DNA from: Flavobacterium sp.
GTDB taxonomy: Bacteria; Bacteroidota; Bacteroidia; Flavobacteriales; Flavobacteriaceae
Length of the DNA stretch: 19,440 bases
Reading direction: 5' to 3'
Assembly: GCA_030152225.1 (NCBI GenBank)
Contig: JASLHL010000087.1
Coordinates: 1 to 19,440 of the forward strand
How positions within the stretch are numbered: position 1 is the stretch's first letter; every line of letters begins with the position of its first letter. A program made the translations under genes and the position numbers. The notes under the pieces were generated by a model. That model was not told where the DNA came from, ran no database searches, and saw only the letters and a list, made by a program, of their open reading frames with translations. This document shows positions 1 through 8,345 of this stretch, one piece after another.

Positions 1-15
1 CATACTACTTGCGTG

Positions 16-74
16 ATGCGTCCATCGTGTGTCTATAGAAAAAACTATTTTTAATAGACACACGATGGACGCAT
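16..74. repeat. Perfect 21-bp inverted repeat with 17-base spacer
   Basis: The arm at 16-36 is the exact reverse complement of the arm at 54-74; the 17-base spacer (37-53) is A/T-rich. The arms contain the core CCATCGTGTGTC and its complement. Neither side is followed by a T run in the direction of transcription, so it does not look like an ordinary Rho-independent terminator. It could form a cruciform or a very stable RNA hairpin, or bind a dimeric protein. The role is inferred, the symmetry is seen directly. Confidence 0.85.
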
Positions 75-166
75 AATGGAGTCACTATGGACAGAGTACT
101 TACCAAACTTTGTCAAAGGATATACAATATTCGATCATACGATATGGAAAGCAAAAAAAGAACATA

Positions 167-192
167 ACCTTTGTCGTGCAATCGTCGTGCAA
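167..192 (+). repeat. Direct repeat, copy 1 (26 bases)
   Basis: Matches the copy at 371-396 at 25 of 26 positions. Each copy contains the 8-mer TCGTGCAA (one instance TTGTGCAA in copy 2) twice, separated by three bases. The first bases here read AACCTTTG, one base away from a TAnnTTTG promoter element. Confidence 0.8.
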
Positions 193-369
193 ATAGTGAT
201 TTTTTAATGTTTAACGTATTGTTTTGTAGTTTTTTATATTGCTATTTCGTAATCCTGCCGTGGTCAAAACTAAGAAGCTTCTATATAGTTGTATCGTTTT
301 TGTTTATGTAATTCAGCCATTTTATGTAAAATATTTTATGTAATTATATAACGCCACCAAAGTAAAAAC

Positions 370-377
370 TACCTTTG
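370..377 (+). promoter_or_regulatory. Likely -7 promoter element (TACCTTTG)
   Basis: TACCTTTG fits the Bacteroidota -7 consensus TAnnTTTG. It lies 54 bases before the ATG at 432, which would give a leader of roughly 45-50 bases. I see no good TTTG -33 element at the usual 19-base distance, so this rests on the -7 match and position only. Confidence 0.45.
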
Positions 378-396
378 TTGTGCAATCGTCGTGCAA
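371..396 (+). repeat. Direct repeat, copy 2 (26 bases)
   Basis: The second copy begins inside the TACCTTTG element and covers what would be the first transcribed bases before the gene at 432. It differs from copy 1 by one C-to-T change. Because it sits on a likely promoter, the repeat may be a duplicated promoter/leader segment or a pair of operator sites; this is inference. Confidence 0.8.
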
Positions 397-431
397 GATT
401 TTATCTACGACAATGAACAATTCGGTGCCTT

Positions 432-968
432 ATGATTTTTGATTACCTTCAATTTTGGTTTGCTGCAAATAACGAACACGGCACACATTCGCCTTTTGTA
501 TTTAATTTACTGACACGTGGACTCTATCCTTCGGATCGTCGTTGGAAAGGGCAATCGAGAAAACAGCAGTTTATTGATCGGTTGATTGTGTACTTTGAGC
601 CACAGCATATTGCCGTACTGGATAAACAGACAGTAAAGGCAAAAGCAGCGCAGGAGATGGTTGTGTTTCAACGCGAATCGACAACTCCCTATGATTGCCT
701 TATTTTTAATGGTACAACGGCGGCAAACTGGCCGAGTGTAGTTACGGTTATTCCTCATTTACACAACGATTCGCTTTGGATCATCGATCGAAGAAGGAAA
801 GAAGCTTCCATCGAAAAATATTGGCAAGAAGTCGTGGCATCCGAAGAAATGATTGTAACTTTAGATTTCTATTATTTCGGAGTGGCTTTCAAGCGAAAAG
901 AGCAATTGAAACAGCATTTTAAACTGCGTTTACAACCAGATCGCGTCTTCCGCTTGTTGCGCGTGTAA
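432..968 (+). CDS. Shortened, probably inactive SAM-methyltransferase-like protein
   Basis: A 178-residue protein. The N-terminus ([19 protein letters not shown]) and the C-terminus ([20 protein letters not shown]) read like the ends of a Bacteroidota class I SAM-dependent methyltransferase family that I recall as about 230-250 residues, with N-terminal HGxHSPFVF and a C-terminal FxGxVFxRKEQ segment. The glycine-rich SAM-binding motif I (ELGTSxG-like) expected after 'YFEPQHI' is missing; [12 protein letters not shown] stands there, and about 50-60 residues of the Rossmann core seem to be gone. Where the family has an acidic FxDGNHT-like motif, this one has IFNGTTAAN. It is an open frame without stops, so it is reduced rather than broken. 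It starts a possible operon with the ABC ATPase 46 bases downstream. Function is unknown; catalysis looks unlikely. Confidence 0.65.
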   Translation: MIFDYLQFWFAANNEHGTHSPFVFNLLTRGLYPSDRRWKGQSRKQQFIDRLIVYFEPQHIAVLDKQTVKAKAAQEMVVFQRESTTPYDCLIFNGTTAANWPSVVTVIPHLHNDSLWIIDRRRKEASIEKYWQEVVASEEMIVTLDFYYFGVAFKRKEQLKQHFKLRLQPDRVFRLLRV

Positions 969-1014
969 CAAAGTGGCCTTTTTAGACACTTATAAGAAAG
1001 AAAAAACAAAGAGT

Positions 1015-1707
1015 ATGTCTAAAGAATTAATTATTGATATCCAGGAGATTAAACGCGATTTCAAAATGGGATCTGAGACGGTGAAAGTCTTGAAAGGGGT
1101 GGATTTACAAATCGAAAAGGGAGATTATGTCGCTTTGATGGGGCCTTCTGGATCGGGAAAATCGACGTTGATGAACATTTTAGGCTGTTTGGATACGCCT
1201 ACTTCGGGCTATTATAGCTTAAATGGCAAAGATGTCAGTCGATTGGATGACGATCAATTGGCAGAAATTCGCAACAAAGACATTGGTTTTGTGTTTCAGA
1301 CCTTCAACTTAATGCCGCGTACTACTGCATTAGACAATGTGGCCTTGCCGATGATTTACGCAGGGAAATCCAAAGAGGAACGCAATCAACGGGCCTCTTC
1401 TGTGTTGAATATGGTGGGATTGGGCGATCGGATGGATCACCATCCGAATCAACTCTCTGGGGGGCAAAGACAACGTGTAGCAGTAGCTCGTGCTTTGGTC
1501 AATAATCCTTCGATTATCTTAGCCGATGAGCCGACGGGAAATTTAGATACGAAAACCTCGATCGAAATCATGGCGCTATTTGACGAAATTCACAGCAAGG
1601 GCAATACCGTTATTCTCGTAACTCATGAGGAAGATATAGCCGAACATGCCCATCGCATTATTCGATTACGCGATGGAGTGATCGAAAGTGATCAGCGAAT
1701 AAAATAA
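1015..1707 (+). CDS. LolD/MacB-type ABC transporter ATP-binding protein
   Basis: A 230-residue ABC ATPase of the LolD/MacB (FtsE-like) subfamily, which powers lipoprotein release or MacB-type export without moving substrate through its own membrane domain. Walker [10 protein letters not shown] is at residues 43-51, the Q-loop at Q95, signature LSGGQRQR at 147-154, Walker [13 protein letters not shown] at 167-178 and the switch His at 204. No permease is encoded next to it. The frame stays open back to a GTG at 973, but ATG 1015 ([10 protein letters not shown]) gives the family's usual length and N-terminus, so I use that. It follows the methyltransferase-like gene by 46 bases and precedes the adenosyltransferase by 64, so co-transcription is plausible. 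The substrate cannot be told from sequence. Confidence 0.93.
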   Translation: MSKELIIDIQEIKRDFKMGSETVKVLKGVDLQIEKGDYVALMGPSGSGKSTLMNILGCLDTPTSGYYSLNGKDVSRLDDDQLAEIRNKDIGFVFQTFNLMPRTTALDNVALPMIYAGKSKEERNQRASSVLNMVGLGDRMDHHPNQLSGGQRQRVAVARALVNNPSIILADEPTGNLDTKTSIEIMALFDEIHSKGNTVILVTHEEDIAEHAHRIIRLRDGVIESDQRIK

Positions 1708-1771
1708 AGAAAAGACACCGTATTTTATCTAAAGTATTGTATTTTGCTTGTTGGATCAAACAACGAATGCA

Positions 1772-2347
1772 ATGAAAATATACACCAAGACGGGCGATAA
1801 TGGAAGCACGGCTTTATTTGGCGGAACGCGAGTGCCTAAAGATCACATCCGCATTGAAGCCTATGGCACAATAGACGAACTGAATTCCTACATAGGTATG
1901 ATTCGCGATCAAGCGATTCCCACCTTAGAAACGCAAACACTACTCGTGATACAGCACGATCTTTTTACACTGGGCGCTATGCTAGCCACGGATCCCCAAA
2001 AAGCGCGGTTAAAAAATGGACAAGAACGCCTAAATATTCCCAAAATAACGGCTGAAACAATTGATTTTTTAGAAGGTGAAATTGATCGCATGGAGCAGAA
2101 TTTGCCACCTATGACGCATTTTATTTTACCTGGTGGACATACAACTGTGTCATTCTGTCATATTGCGCGTTGTGTTTGTCGTAGAGCAGAGCGTTTGTCA
2201 GTACAGTTGAACCGCGAAGAAGCTGTTGAACCGGAAATTTTAATGTATATCAACCGACTTTCTGACTATCTTTTTGTGTTGGCACGAAAGTTGACTTTTG
2301 ATTTACAAGTGAAAGAAATGAAATGGAAACCCGAAAAACAAGGGTAA
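1772..2347 (+). CDS. pduO: Cob(I)alamin adenosyltransferase, PduO type
   Basis: A 191-residue enzyme that transfers adenosyl from ATP to cob(I)alamin, making the coenzyme form of vitamin B12 in the cytoplasm. The PduO-type marks are clear: TKTGDNGST at residues 5-13 (ATP site), YGTIDELNSYIG at 31-42, FILPGG at 117-122, RCVCRRAER at 133-141 and NRLSDYLFVLAR at 161-172. ATG 1772 (MKIYTKTGD) is the standard family start; the frame extends upstream only to a TTG at 1748. No other cobalamin gene is nearby, so it probably serves salvage of corrinoids for B12-dependent enzymes encoded elsewhere. Likely read with the ABC ATPase before it. Confidence 0.95.
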   Translation: MKIYTKTGDNGSTALFGGTRVPKDHIRIEAYGTIDELNSYIGMIRDQAIPTLETQTLLVIQHDLFTLGAMLATDPQKARLKNGQERLNIPKITAETIDFLEGEIDRMEQNLPPMTHFILPGGHTTVSFCHIARCVCRRAERLSVQLNREEAVEPEILMYINRLSDYLFVLARKLTFDLQVKEMKWKPEKQG

Positions 2348-2424
2348 ACCCACTGAATATCGCGACTTTTTGCAGTGAAAAAAGTGAGACGTTCTTTAAA
2401 CTTAGTGAAATACTATGAAAAAAG

Positions 2425-2455
2425 CTTGCTTATTTCATAATAAAATTTATTTTTG
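2425..2455 (+). promoter_or_regulatory. Bacteroidota-type promoter for the DUF2795 gene
   Basis: CTTG at 2425-2428 and TATTTTTG at 2448-2455 are separated by exactly 19 bases, matching the TTTG-N19-TAnnTTTG arrangement of the Bacteroidota housekeeping promoter except for one base. Transcription would begin near 2461, about 20 bases before the ATG at 2482. Confidence 0.65.
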
Positions 2456-2481
2456 CAATAAAATTTAAAAAAGGTTAAGAG

Positions 2482-2703
2482 ATGTATTGGACATTAGAAT
2501 TAGCATCTTATTTAAGTGATGCTCCATGGCCTGCTACTAAAGATGAGTTGATAGATTATGCTATTAGAACAGGTGCGCCCCTTGAAGTAGTTGAAAACTT
2601 ACAATCCATCGAAGATGAAGGAGAAATCTATGAATCTATGGAAGAAATATGGCCAGACTATCCTACGGACGAAGATTATCTTTGGAACGAGGATGAGTAT
2701 TAA
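2482..2703 (+). CDS. Small acidic DUF2795 protein
   Basis: A 73-residue soluble protein that matches my memory of the DUF2795 family in Flavobacteriia almost throughout: an N-terminal MYWTLELASYL segment, then WPATKDELIDYAIRTGAPLE and a very acidic C-terminus (DEGEIYESMEEIWPDYPTDEDY). Part of the fold resembles a small helical domain; no catalytic residues are evident. The molecular function is unknown. It has its own promoter and a strong terminator and sits directly before secA, an arrangement I recall as common in this class. Net charge is strongly negative. Confidence 0.9.
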   Translation: MYWTLELASYLSDAPWPATKDELIDYAIRTGAPLEVVENLQSIEDEGEIYESMEEIWPDYPTDEDYLWNEDEY

Positions 2704-2708
2704 TATAG

Positions 2709-2736
2709 AAAAAAGCCTTCTACAAGGCTTTTTTTT
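2709..2736 (+). terminator. Rho-independent terminator after the DUF2795 gene
   Basis: Stem AAAAAAGCCTT (2709-2719) pairs with AAGGCTTTTTT (2724-2734) around the loop CTAC, with a run of eight T. It starts six bases after the stop codon. Confidence 0.9.
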
Positions 2737-2779
2737 GTTTATTTTAGCAAGTAAAAAAGAGTAAAAAACATATAAACCT

Positions 2780-5700
2780 ATGAGTCTTATAAATACCATA
2801 TTAAAGGTTTTTGTCGGCGATAAATCGGAACGAGATATCAAGGAAATAAAGCCTCTAATTGAAAAAATTAAAACGTATGAATCGTCTTTGTCTGGTTTGT
2901 CGAATGACGAATTGAGAGCGAAGACCATCTTTTTCAAAGAGAAAATTCAACAATCTAGAGCCGGTCAAGATGCGAAAATCGCTTCGTACAAAGAAGAAAT
3001 CGAGAAGACTCAAGATATCGATAAAAGAGAAGCTATTTACGCTAGTATTGATAGCTTAGAAAAAGAAGCGTATGACAATACGGAAAAAGTATTGTTGGAC
3101 ATTTTACCTGAAGCATTCGCTGTGGTAAAAGAAACAGCCAAACGTTTCAAAGAAAATGAAACGGTAGAAGTAACCGCTTCTGAAAAGGATATAGAGTTTG
3201 CTGATCACAAACCGTATGTAACCATTGTGGACGGAAAAGCCAATTGGGCGAATAAATGGTCCGCAGCTGGTAAAGAAGTAACTTGGGATATGATTCACTA
3301 CGATGTTCAGTTAATTGGAGGTATCGTATTACACCAAGGGAAAATTGCCGAGATGCAAACAGGGGAAGGGAAAACCTTAGTGGCAACCTTGCCTTTATAC
3401 TTGAATGCCTTGACAGGAAACGGCGTACACTTAGTAACCGTGAATGACTACCTTGCAAAAAGGGATAGCCAGTGGAAAGCACCTCTATTCGAATTCCACG
3501 GGATGACTGTAGATTGTATTGACAATCACCAACCAAACTCTGCCGGAAGAAGAGCTGCTTATGCTGCTGATATTACCTATGGAACAAATAACGAATTTGG
3601 TTTCGATTATTTGAGAGATAATATGGCACATACGCCAGAAGAATTGGTGCAACGTGTTCACAACTATGCGATTGTCGATGAGGTCGATTCAGTATTAGTG
3701 GATGATGCGAGAACGCCATTGATCATCTCTGGTCCTGTTCCTCAAGGAGATCGCCATGAATTTAATGAGCTAAAACCAAAAGTGTCAAACTTAGTGGAGA
3801 TTCAACGTAAGTTGGCAAATAACTTCTTGGCTGATGCTAGAAAATTAATCCGCGAAGGAAATACAAAAGAAGGTGGTTTCTTATTGTTAAGAGCCTACCG
3901 AAGCTTACCTAAAAATAAAGCCCTGATCAAATTCTTAAGTGAAGAAGGGGTAAAACAATTGCTTCAAAAAACAGAAAATCACTATATGCAAGACAACAAC
4001 AGAGAAATGCATAAAGTGGATGAAGCGTTGTACTTCGTGATAGAAGAGAAAAACAATCAAGTGCAATTGACCGATAACGGGATCAAGTTTTTATCACAAG
4101 ATACGGATGAGAACTTCTTCGTATTACCCGATATTGGAACTGAAGTTGCGCGTATTGAAAGCCAAAACTTATCAAGAGAAGAAGAGGCTATTGCCAAAGA
4201 GCGTTTATTTCAAGACTTTGGAGTGAAAAGCGAGCGTATTCACACGTTAAACCAGTTGTTGAAAGCGTATACGGTATTTGAAAAAGATACTGAATACGTG
4301 GTGATTGACAACAAGATTTTAATCGTGGATGAGCAAACAGGTCGTATTATGGATGGTCGTCGTTATTCTGACGGATTACACCAAGCGATTGAGGCAAAAG
4401 AAAATGTAAAAATCGAAGCAGCAACGCAAACCTTTGCAACGATTACCTTACAGAACTACTTCCGTATGTACAAGAAATTGGGAGGTATGACAGGTACGGC
4501 GATTACAGAAGCAGGGGAGTTCTTGCAAATCTATAAGTTAGACGTTGTTGAAATTCCTACGAACAGAGGAATTGCGCGTAAAGATAAAGAAGATAAAATT
4601 TACCGTTCGGTACGTGAAAAATACAAAGCCGTTATTGACGACGTAGTAGAATTATCACAAGCAGGACGTCCGGTATTGATCGGTACAACGTCAGTTGAGA
4701 TTTCAGAGTTATTGAGTAGATCGTTAAAAATGCGTGGTATTCAACACAACGTATTGAACGCGAAATTACACAAACAAGAGGCTCAAATTGTTGAAGAAGC
4801 TGGAAAACCAGGTATTGTGACTATTGCAACGAATATGGCAGGTCGTGGTACGGATATTAAGCTTTCTCAAGAAGTGAAAGACAAAGGAGGATTGGCCATT
4901 ATTGGTACAGAACGCCACGATTCTAGACGTGTTGACCGTCAGTTAAGAGGTCGTGCAGGACGTCAAGGAGATCCGGGAAGCTCTCAATTCTACGTATCTT
5001 TAGAAGATAACTTAATGCGTTTATTCGGATCAGAGCGCGTAGCGAAGATCATGGATAGAATGGGATTAGAAGAAGGGGAAGTGATCCAACACTCGATGAT
5101 GACCAAATCAATCGAAAGAGCACAGAAAAAAGTAGAGGAAAACAACTTTGGTATTCGTAAACGTCTATTAGAATATGATGACGTAATGAACGCACAACGT
5201 GAGGTAATTTACAAACGTAGAAAACACGCGTTATTTGGAGATCGCCTTAAAGTGGATATCGCCAATATGATGTACGATTTGTGTGAGCGTATTAGCGAAA
5301 CCAACAAGTTAGCGAATGACTTCAAAAACTTGGATATGGATATGATCCGCAATTTTGGTATCAATGATGTGATAACAGAAGATCAATTCAACAAAGACGA
5401 CGTAGTTACGCTAGCGAATAGATTATACGAGAAAGCATTTGCAGCGTATCGCGAAAAAGGACAACGCAGTGCAACAGAAGCATTCAAAGTAATTAAGAAT
5501 GTTTACGAAAATCAAGATAATAATTTCGAACGCATTGTGGTGCCGTTTACGGATGGGATGAAAACCATGAATGTGGTGACCAACTTAGAAACAGCCTACC
5601 AAACGGAAGGAATGAGCTTGATTGACGATTTCGAAAAGAACGTTGTATTATCTATTTTAGATGAGGCGTGGAAGAAACACCTTAGAAAAATGGACGAATT

Positions 5701-5875
5701 AAAACAGTCGGTTCAATTAGCCGTTCACGAACAAAAAGATCCGTTGTTGATCTATAAGTTTGAGGCATTCGAATTGTTTAAGAAAACAATGGCTGAAATG
5801 GATGCAGAAATAACGTCTTTCTTGACCAAAGCGGATCTACCGGTTCAGCCAGTACAAGAAGAAGTTAACGCATAA
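2780..5875 (+). CDS. secA: Preprotein translocase ATPase SecA
   Basis: SecA drives Sec-dependent export of unfolded proteins through SecYEG by ATP hydrolysis; it acts at the inner face of the cytoplasmic membrane. Walker A TGEGKT is at residues 194-199, followed by DEVD (300-303, DEAD-box type) and LRDNMAH just before it; the second motor domain has TNMAGRGTDI and QLRGRAGRQGD (721-731). The protein has 1031 residues against about 900 in E. coli; the extra length lies mainly in an insertion after ARTPLIISGPV (NELKPKVSNLV through KTENHYMQDN), as known for Bacteroidota SecA. The C-terminus ends in DLPVQPVQEEVNA with no CxCxSG zinc-binding tail. It is transcribed alone, between two terminators. 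Confidence 0.98.
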   Translation: MSLINTILKVFVGDKSERDIKEIKPLIEKIKTYESSLSGLSNDELRAKTIFFKEKIQQSRAGQDAKIASYKEEIEKTQDIDKREAIYASIDSLEKEAYDNTEKVLLDILPEAFAVVKETAKRFKENETVEVTASEKDIEFADHKPYVTIVDGKANWANKWSAAGKEVTWDMIHYDVQLIGGIVLHQGKIAEMQTGEGKTLVATLPLYLNALTGNGVHLVTVNDYLAKRDSQWKAPLFEFHGMTVDCIDNHQPNSAGRRAAYAADITYGTNNEFGFDYLRDNMAHTPEELVQRVHNYAIVDEVDSVLVDDARTPLIISGPVPQGDRHEFNELKPKVSNLVEIQRKLANNFLADARKLIREGNTKEGGFLLLRAYRSLPKNKALIKFLSEEGVKQLLQKTENHYMQDNNREMHKVDEALYFVIEEKNNQVQLTDNGIKFLSQDTDENFFVLPDIGTEVARIESQNLSREEEAIAKERLFQDFGVKSERIHTLNQLLKAYTVFEKDTEYVVIDNKILIVDEQTGRIMDGRRYSDGLHQAIEAKENVKIEAATQTFATITLQNYFRMYKKLGGMTGTAITEAGEFLQIYKLDVVEIPTNRGIARKDKEDKIYRSVREKYKAVIDDVVELSQAGRPVLIGTTSVEISELLSRSLKMRGIQHNVLNAKLHKQEAQIVEEAGKPGIVTIATNMAGRGTDIKLSQEVKDKGGLAIIGTERHDSRRVDRQLRGRAGRQGDPGSSQFYVSLEDNLMRLFGSERVAKIMDRMGLEEGEVIQHSMMTKSIERAQKKVEENNFGIRKRLLEYDDVMNAQREVIYKRRKHALFGDRLKVDIANMMYDLCERISETNKLANDFKNLDMDMIRNFGINDVITEDQFNKDDVVTLANRLYEKAFAAYREKGQRSATEAFKVIKNVYENQDNNFERIVVPFTDGMKTMNVVTNLETAYQTEGMSLIDDFEKNVVLSILDEAWKKHLRKMDELKQSVQLAVHEQKDPLLIYKFEAFELFKKTMAEMDAEITSFLTKADLPVQPVQEEVNA

Positions 5876-5896
5876 TTTTAGCATATGCAATACAGT

Positions 5897-5927
5897 AAAG
5901 GGCTCTTATGACAAGAGCCCTTTTTTT
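5897..5927 (+). terminator. Rho-independent terminator of secA
   Basis: Stem AAAGGGCTCTT (5897-5907) pairs with AAGAGCCCTTT (5913-5923) around a five-base loop and continues into a seven-base T run. Confidence 0.93.
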
Positions 5928-5954
5928 ATGGTAATTGGATGTTAAGACTTGCTT

Positions 5955-5982
5955 TTTGTCATCCAAACGCTTAATAAATTTG
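5955..5982 (+). promoter_or_regulatory. Likely promoter of the M3 peptidase gene
   Basis: TAAATTTG at 5975-5982 fits TAnnTTTG exactly; TTTG at 5955-5958 lies 16 bases upstream, slightly closer than the usual 19. Transcription would start near 5989, about 27 bases before the ATG. Confidence 0.55.
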
Positions 5983-6015
5983 TATTTTTATAGAACAAAT
6001 CAAAATTAGATTACT

Positions 6016-8046
6016 ATGACCCTCTTTGGTAAACCATTTACAACAAAATACGGTACAGCCCCTTTCTCTCAGATAAAAACTACGGATTATAAACCTGCAT
6101 TTGATCAAGCGATTGCGCAATCAAAAGCCGATATTGAGGCAATAACAGCCAATCCAGCACCGCCTACTTTTGCTAATACAATAGAAGCCTTGGCTTTTTC
6201 GGGTATGGAGTTGGATCGCTTGGCGAGTATTTTCTTTAATTTGAATTCAGCAGAAACCAATGATGAAATGCAACAGATTGCCCAAGTAGTTGCGCCTTTG
6301 CTTTCGGAACTGGGAAATGATATTTTATTGAATGAAGCGTTATTCTTGCGTGTCAAGGCGGTATACGATCAGTTAGATCAATTGGATTTGACAACAGAAC
6401 AACGCATGTTGTTGACGAAAAACTACAAAAACTTTGTGCGCAATGGAGCTTTGCTTTCCGATGAACAGAAAAATAAAGTACGAGCGATTGATACGGAATT
6501 GGCAACAACTTCATTAAAGTTCGGTGAAAATGTATTGGCAGAAACGCATAACTATCAATTGCATATTACCCAAGAAGAGGATCTAAAAGGATTACCTGAA
6601 GGCGCTATTGAAGAAGCACAAGCTTTGGCAAAACAAGAAAATAAAACTGGATGGATCTTTACTTTAGATTATCCGAGCTATATTCCCTTTATGACCTATG
6701 CTCAAAATAGGGAATTGCGCAAGGAATTGGCTATTGCTGCGGGTACTAAAGCATTTAAGGACAATGAGTTCAATAATGAGGGACATGTCTTAAGGATTGC
6801 CCAACTGAGAGATGAACGTGCCAATATCTTAGGTTATGCGACACATGCTGATTTTGTCTTGGAAGAACGCATGGCGCAATCACCTGTAAAAGTAAATACC
6901 TTTTTAAATGATTTACTCCAAAAGGCAAAACCTGCTGCAGATAAAGAGTTTGAGGAATTAACCGCTTTTGCTAAAAAGATAGATGGCATTGAACAACTGC
7001 AAAAATGGGACGGAAGTTACTATGCCGAAAAATTAAAACAAGAGCGTTTTAATTTAGATGATGAGGTGTTAAAGCCTTATTTTCAATTGGAAAATGTAGT
7101 AGATGGCGCTTTTCAAGTAGCCGCTAAATTATACGGACTGACGTTTACCGAAGTATTTGATATTGATACCTACCATGAAGACGTGCGTACTTTTGAAGTA
7201 TCCGATGAAAAAGGAGCCTTTGTTGCTGTATTTTATACGGATTTCTTCCCGCGTAAAGGAAAGCGCAATGGAGCTTGGATGACTTCCTTCAAGAATCAAT
7301 ACGTATGGAATGGAGTAAACGAACGACCGCATGTGTCTATTGTTTGTAACTTTACTAAACCAACGGCTACTAAGCCCTCTTTGCTGACCTTTAACGAAGT
7401 TACTACCTTGTTTCACGAATTTGGACATGCGTTACATGGTATGTTGGCTAATACGGTCTATCCTGCCTTATCTGGCACGAATGTGTACTGGGATTTTGTT
7501 GAGTTGCCGAGTCAAATTTTAGAAAACTGGTGCTATGAGAAAGAAACTTTGGCCTTGTTTGCAAAACACTATCAAACAGGTGAGTTAATTCCGATGGACT
7601 ATGTCAACAAAATTAAAGAAAGCGCTTCCTTTTTAGAAGGGATGGCTACGGTACGTCAGTTGAGTTTCGGCCTGTTGGATATGGGATGGCATGGACAAGA
7701 CCCTACTAAAATTACGAGTTTAAAAGCATTCGAAGTGGAACAGTTTAAAGCGACACAACAATATCCTGATGTGGCAGAAAATGCAATGAGTACGTCTTTT
7801 TCACATATTTTCCAAGGGGGGTATTCAGCCGGATACTACAGCTATAAATGGGCAGAGGTATTGGATGCAGATGCATTTGCTTACTTTCAAGAAAAGGGTA
7901 TTTTTAATAAAGAGGTCGCAACAGCATTTAAAGACTGTATTTTATCTCAAGGCGGAACGGATCATCCGATGACGTTGTACAAAAAATTTAGAGGACATGA
8001 ACCTACACCAGAAGCTTTATTGCGAAGAGCAGGTTTATTAGCATAA
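6016..8046 (+). CDS. dcp: M3 family metallopeptidase (peptidyl-dipeptidase Dcp type)
   Basis: A 676-residue zinc peptidase of the oligopeptidase A/Dcp family (M3), which trims short peptides. The zinc motif HEFGH is at residues 467-471 within TTLFHEFGHALHGML, and the third ligand region follows in DFVELPSQILENW, where the glutamate of VELPSQ is the expected ligand. The C-terminus FRGHEPTPEALLRRAGL is typical of the family. The N-terminus (MTLFGKPFTT) has no signal peptide, so it should work in the cytoplasm; many Bacteroidota also have a secreted paralogue. Length is normal (about 680-700). Dcp releases C-terminal dipeptides while OpdA is an endopeptidase; the length and start favour Dcp, but the split is not certain. 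Monocistronic with its own promoter and terminator. Confidence 0.93.
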   Translation: MTLFGKPFTTKYGTAPFSQIKTTDYKPAFDQAIAQSKADIEAITANPAPPTFANTIEALAFSGMELDRLASIFFNLNSAETNDEMQQIAQVVAPLLSELGNDILLNEALFLRVKAVYDQLDQLDLTTEQRMLLTKNYKNFVRNGALLSDEQKNKVRAIDTELATTSLKFGENVLAETHNYQLHITQEEDLKGLPEGAIEEAQALAKQENKTGWIFTLDYPSYIPFMTYAQNRELRKELAIAAGTKAFKDNEFNNEGHVLRIAQLRDERANILGYATHADFVLEERMAQSPVKVNTFLNDLLQKAKPAADKEFEELTAFAKKIDGIEQLQKWDGSYYAEKLKQERFNLDDEVLKPYFQLENVVDGAFQVAAKLYGLTFTEVFDIDTYHEDVRTFEVSDEKGAFVAVFYTDFFPRKGKRNGAWMTSFKNQYVWNGVNERPHVSIVCNFTKPTATKPSLLTFNEVTTLFHEFGHALHGMLANTVYPALSGTNVYWDFVELPSQILENWCYEKETLALFAKHYQTGELIPMDYVNKIKESASFLEGMATVRQLSFGLLDMGWHGQDPTKITSLKAFEVEQFKATQQYPDVAENAMSTSFSHIFQGGYSAGYYSYKWAEVLDADAFAYFQEKGIFNKEVATAFKDCILSQGGTDHPMTLYKKFRGHEPTPEALLRRAGLLA

Positions 8047-8053
8047 AATGAAG

Positions 8054-8087
8054 AAGAGTTCCAATTTAATTTGGAACTCTTTTTTTT
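8054..8087 (+). terminator. Rho-independent terminator of the M3 peptidase gene
   Basis: Stem AAGAGTTCCAA (8054-8064) pairs with TTGGAACTCTT (8071-8081) around a six-base loop, continuing into an eight-base T run. Confidence 0.92.
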
Positions 8088-8345
8088 ACACTTAACAACA
8101 TCACTTTTCTTTTTTCAACTTATCTTCTCATCCACAAGGGATTTTATCTTTACTTTTTGGTGGCAGTTAAAAGCAAAATACTTGTAATTTAACTAGCGGA
8201 TTACCTTTTTAGGTTAAATTTATAATTCAAATATAATTAAAAACTAATTTATTAACAAATAAAAAAAGAAAAAATCATCTATTTTGAACTGAATCTTTTT
8301 TTTGTTGAGGAATTAGTATAAAAATTAGGGAAAAATATTTGATAA

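Larger units (their letters stand above)
1..431. other. Intergenic region with repeats, upstream of the first operon
   Basis: No convincing gene is seen in these 431 bases. They hold a long perfect inverted repeat at the left edge, two copies of a 26-base direct repeat about 200 bases apart, and a likely promoter -7 element at 370-377 for the gene at 432. Between the direct repeats the DNA is very AT-rich and carries three copies of TTTATGTAA (303-311, 321-329, 335-343). Function of the repeats is unknown. Confidence 0.6.

Noticed and set aside
16..74. Rho-independent terminator or CRISPR repeat
   Set aside because: No T run on either side, and a single pair of arms with no repeat-spacer periodicity.
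973..1014. Upstream GTG start for the LolD/MacB-type ATPase
   Set aside because: It adds 14 residues rich in Lys that family members do not have; ATG at 1015 gives the normal start.
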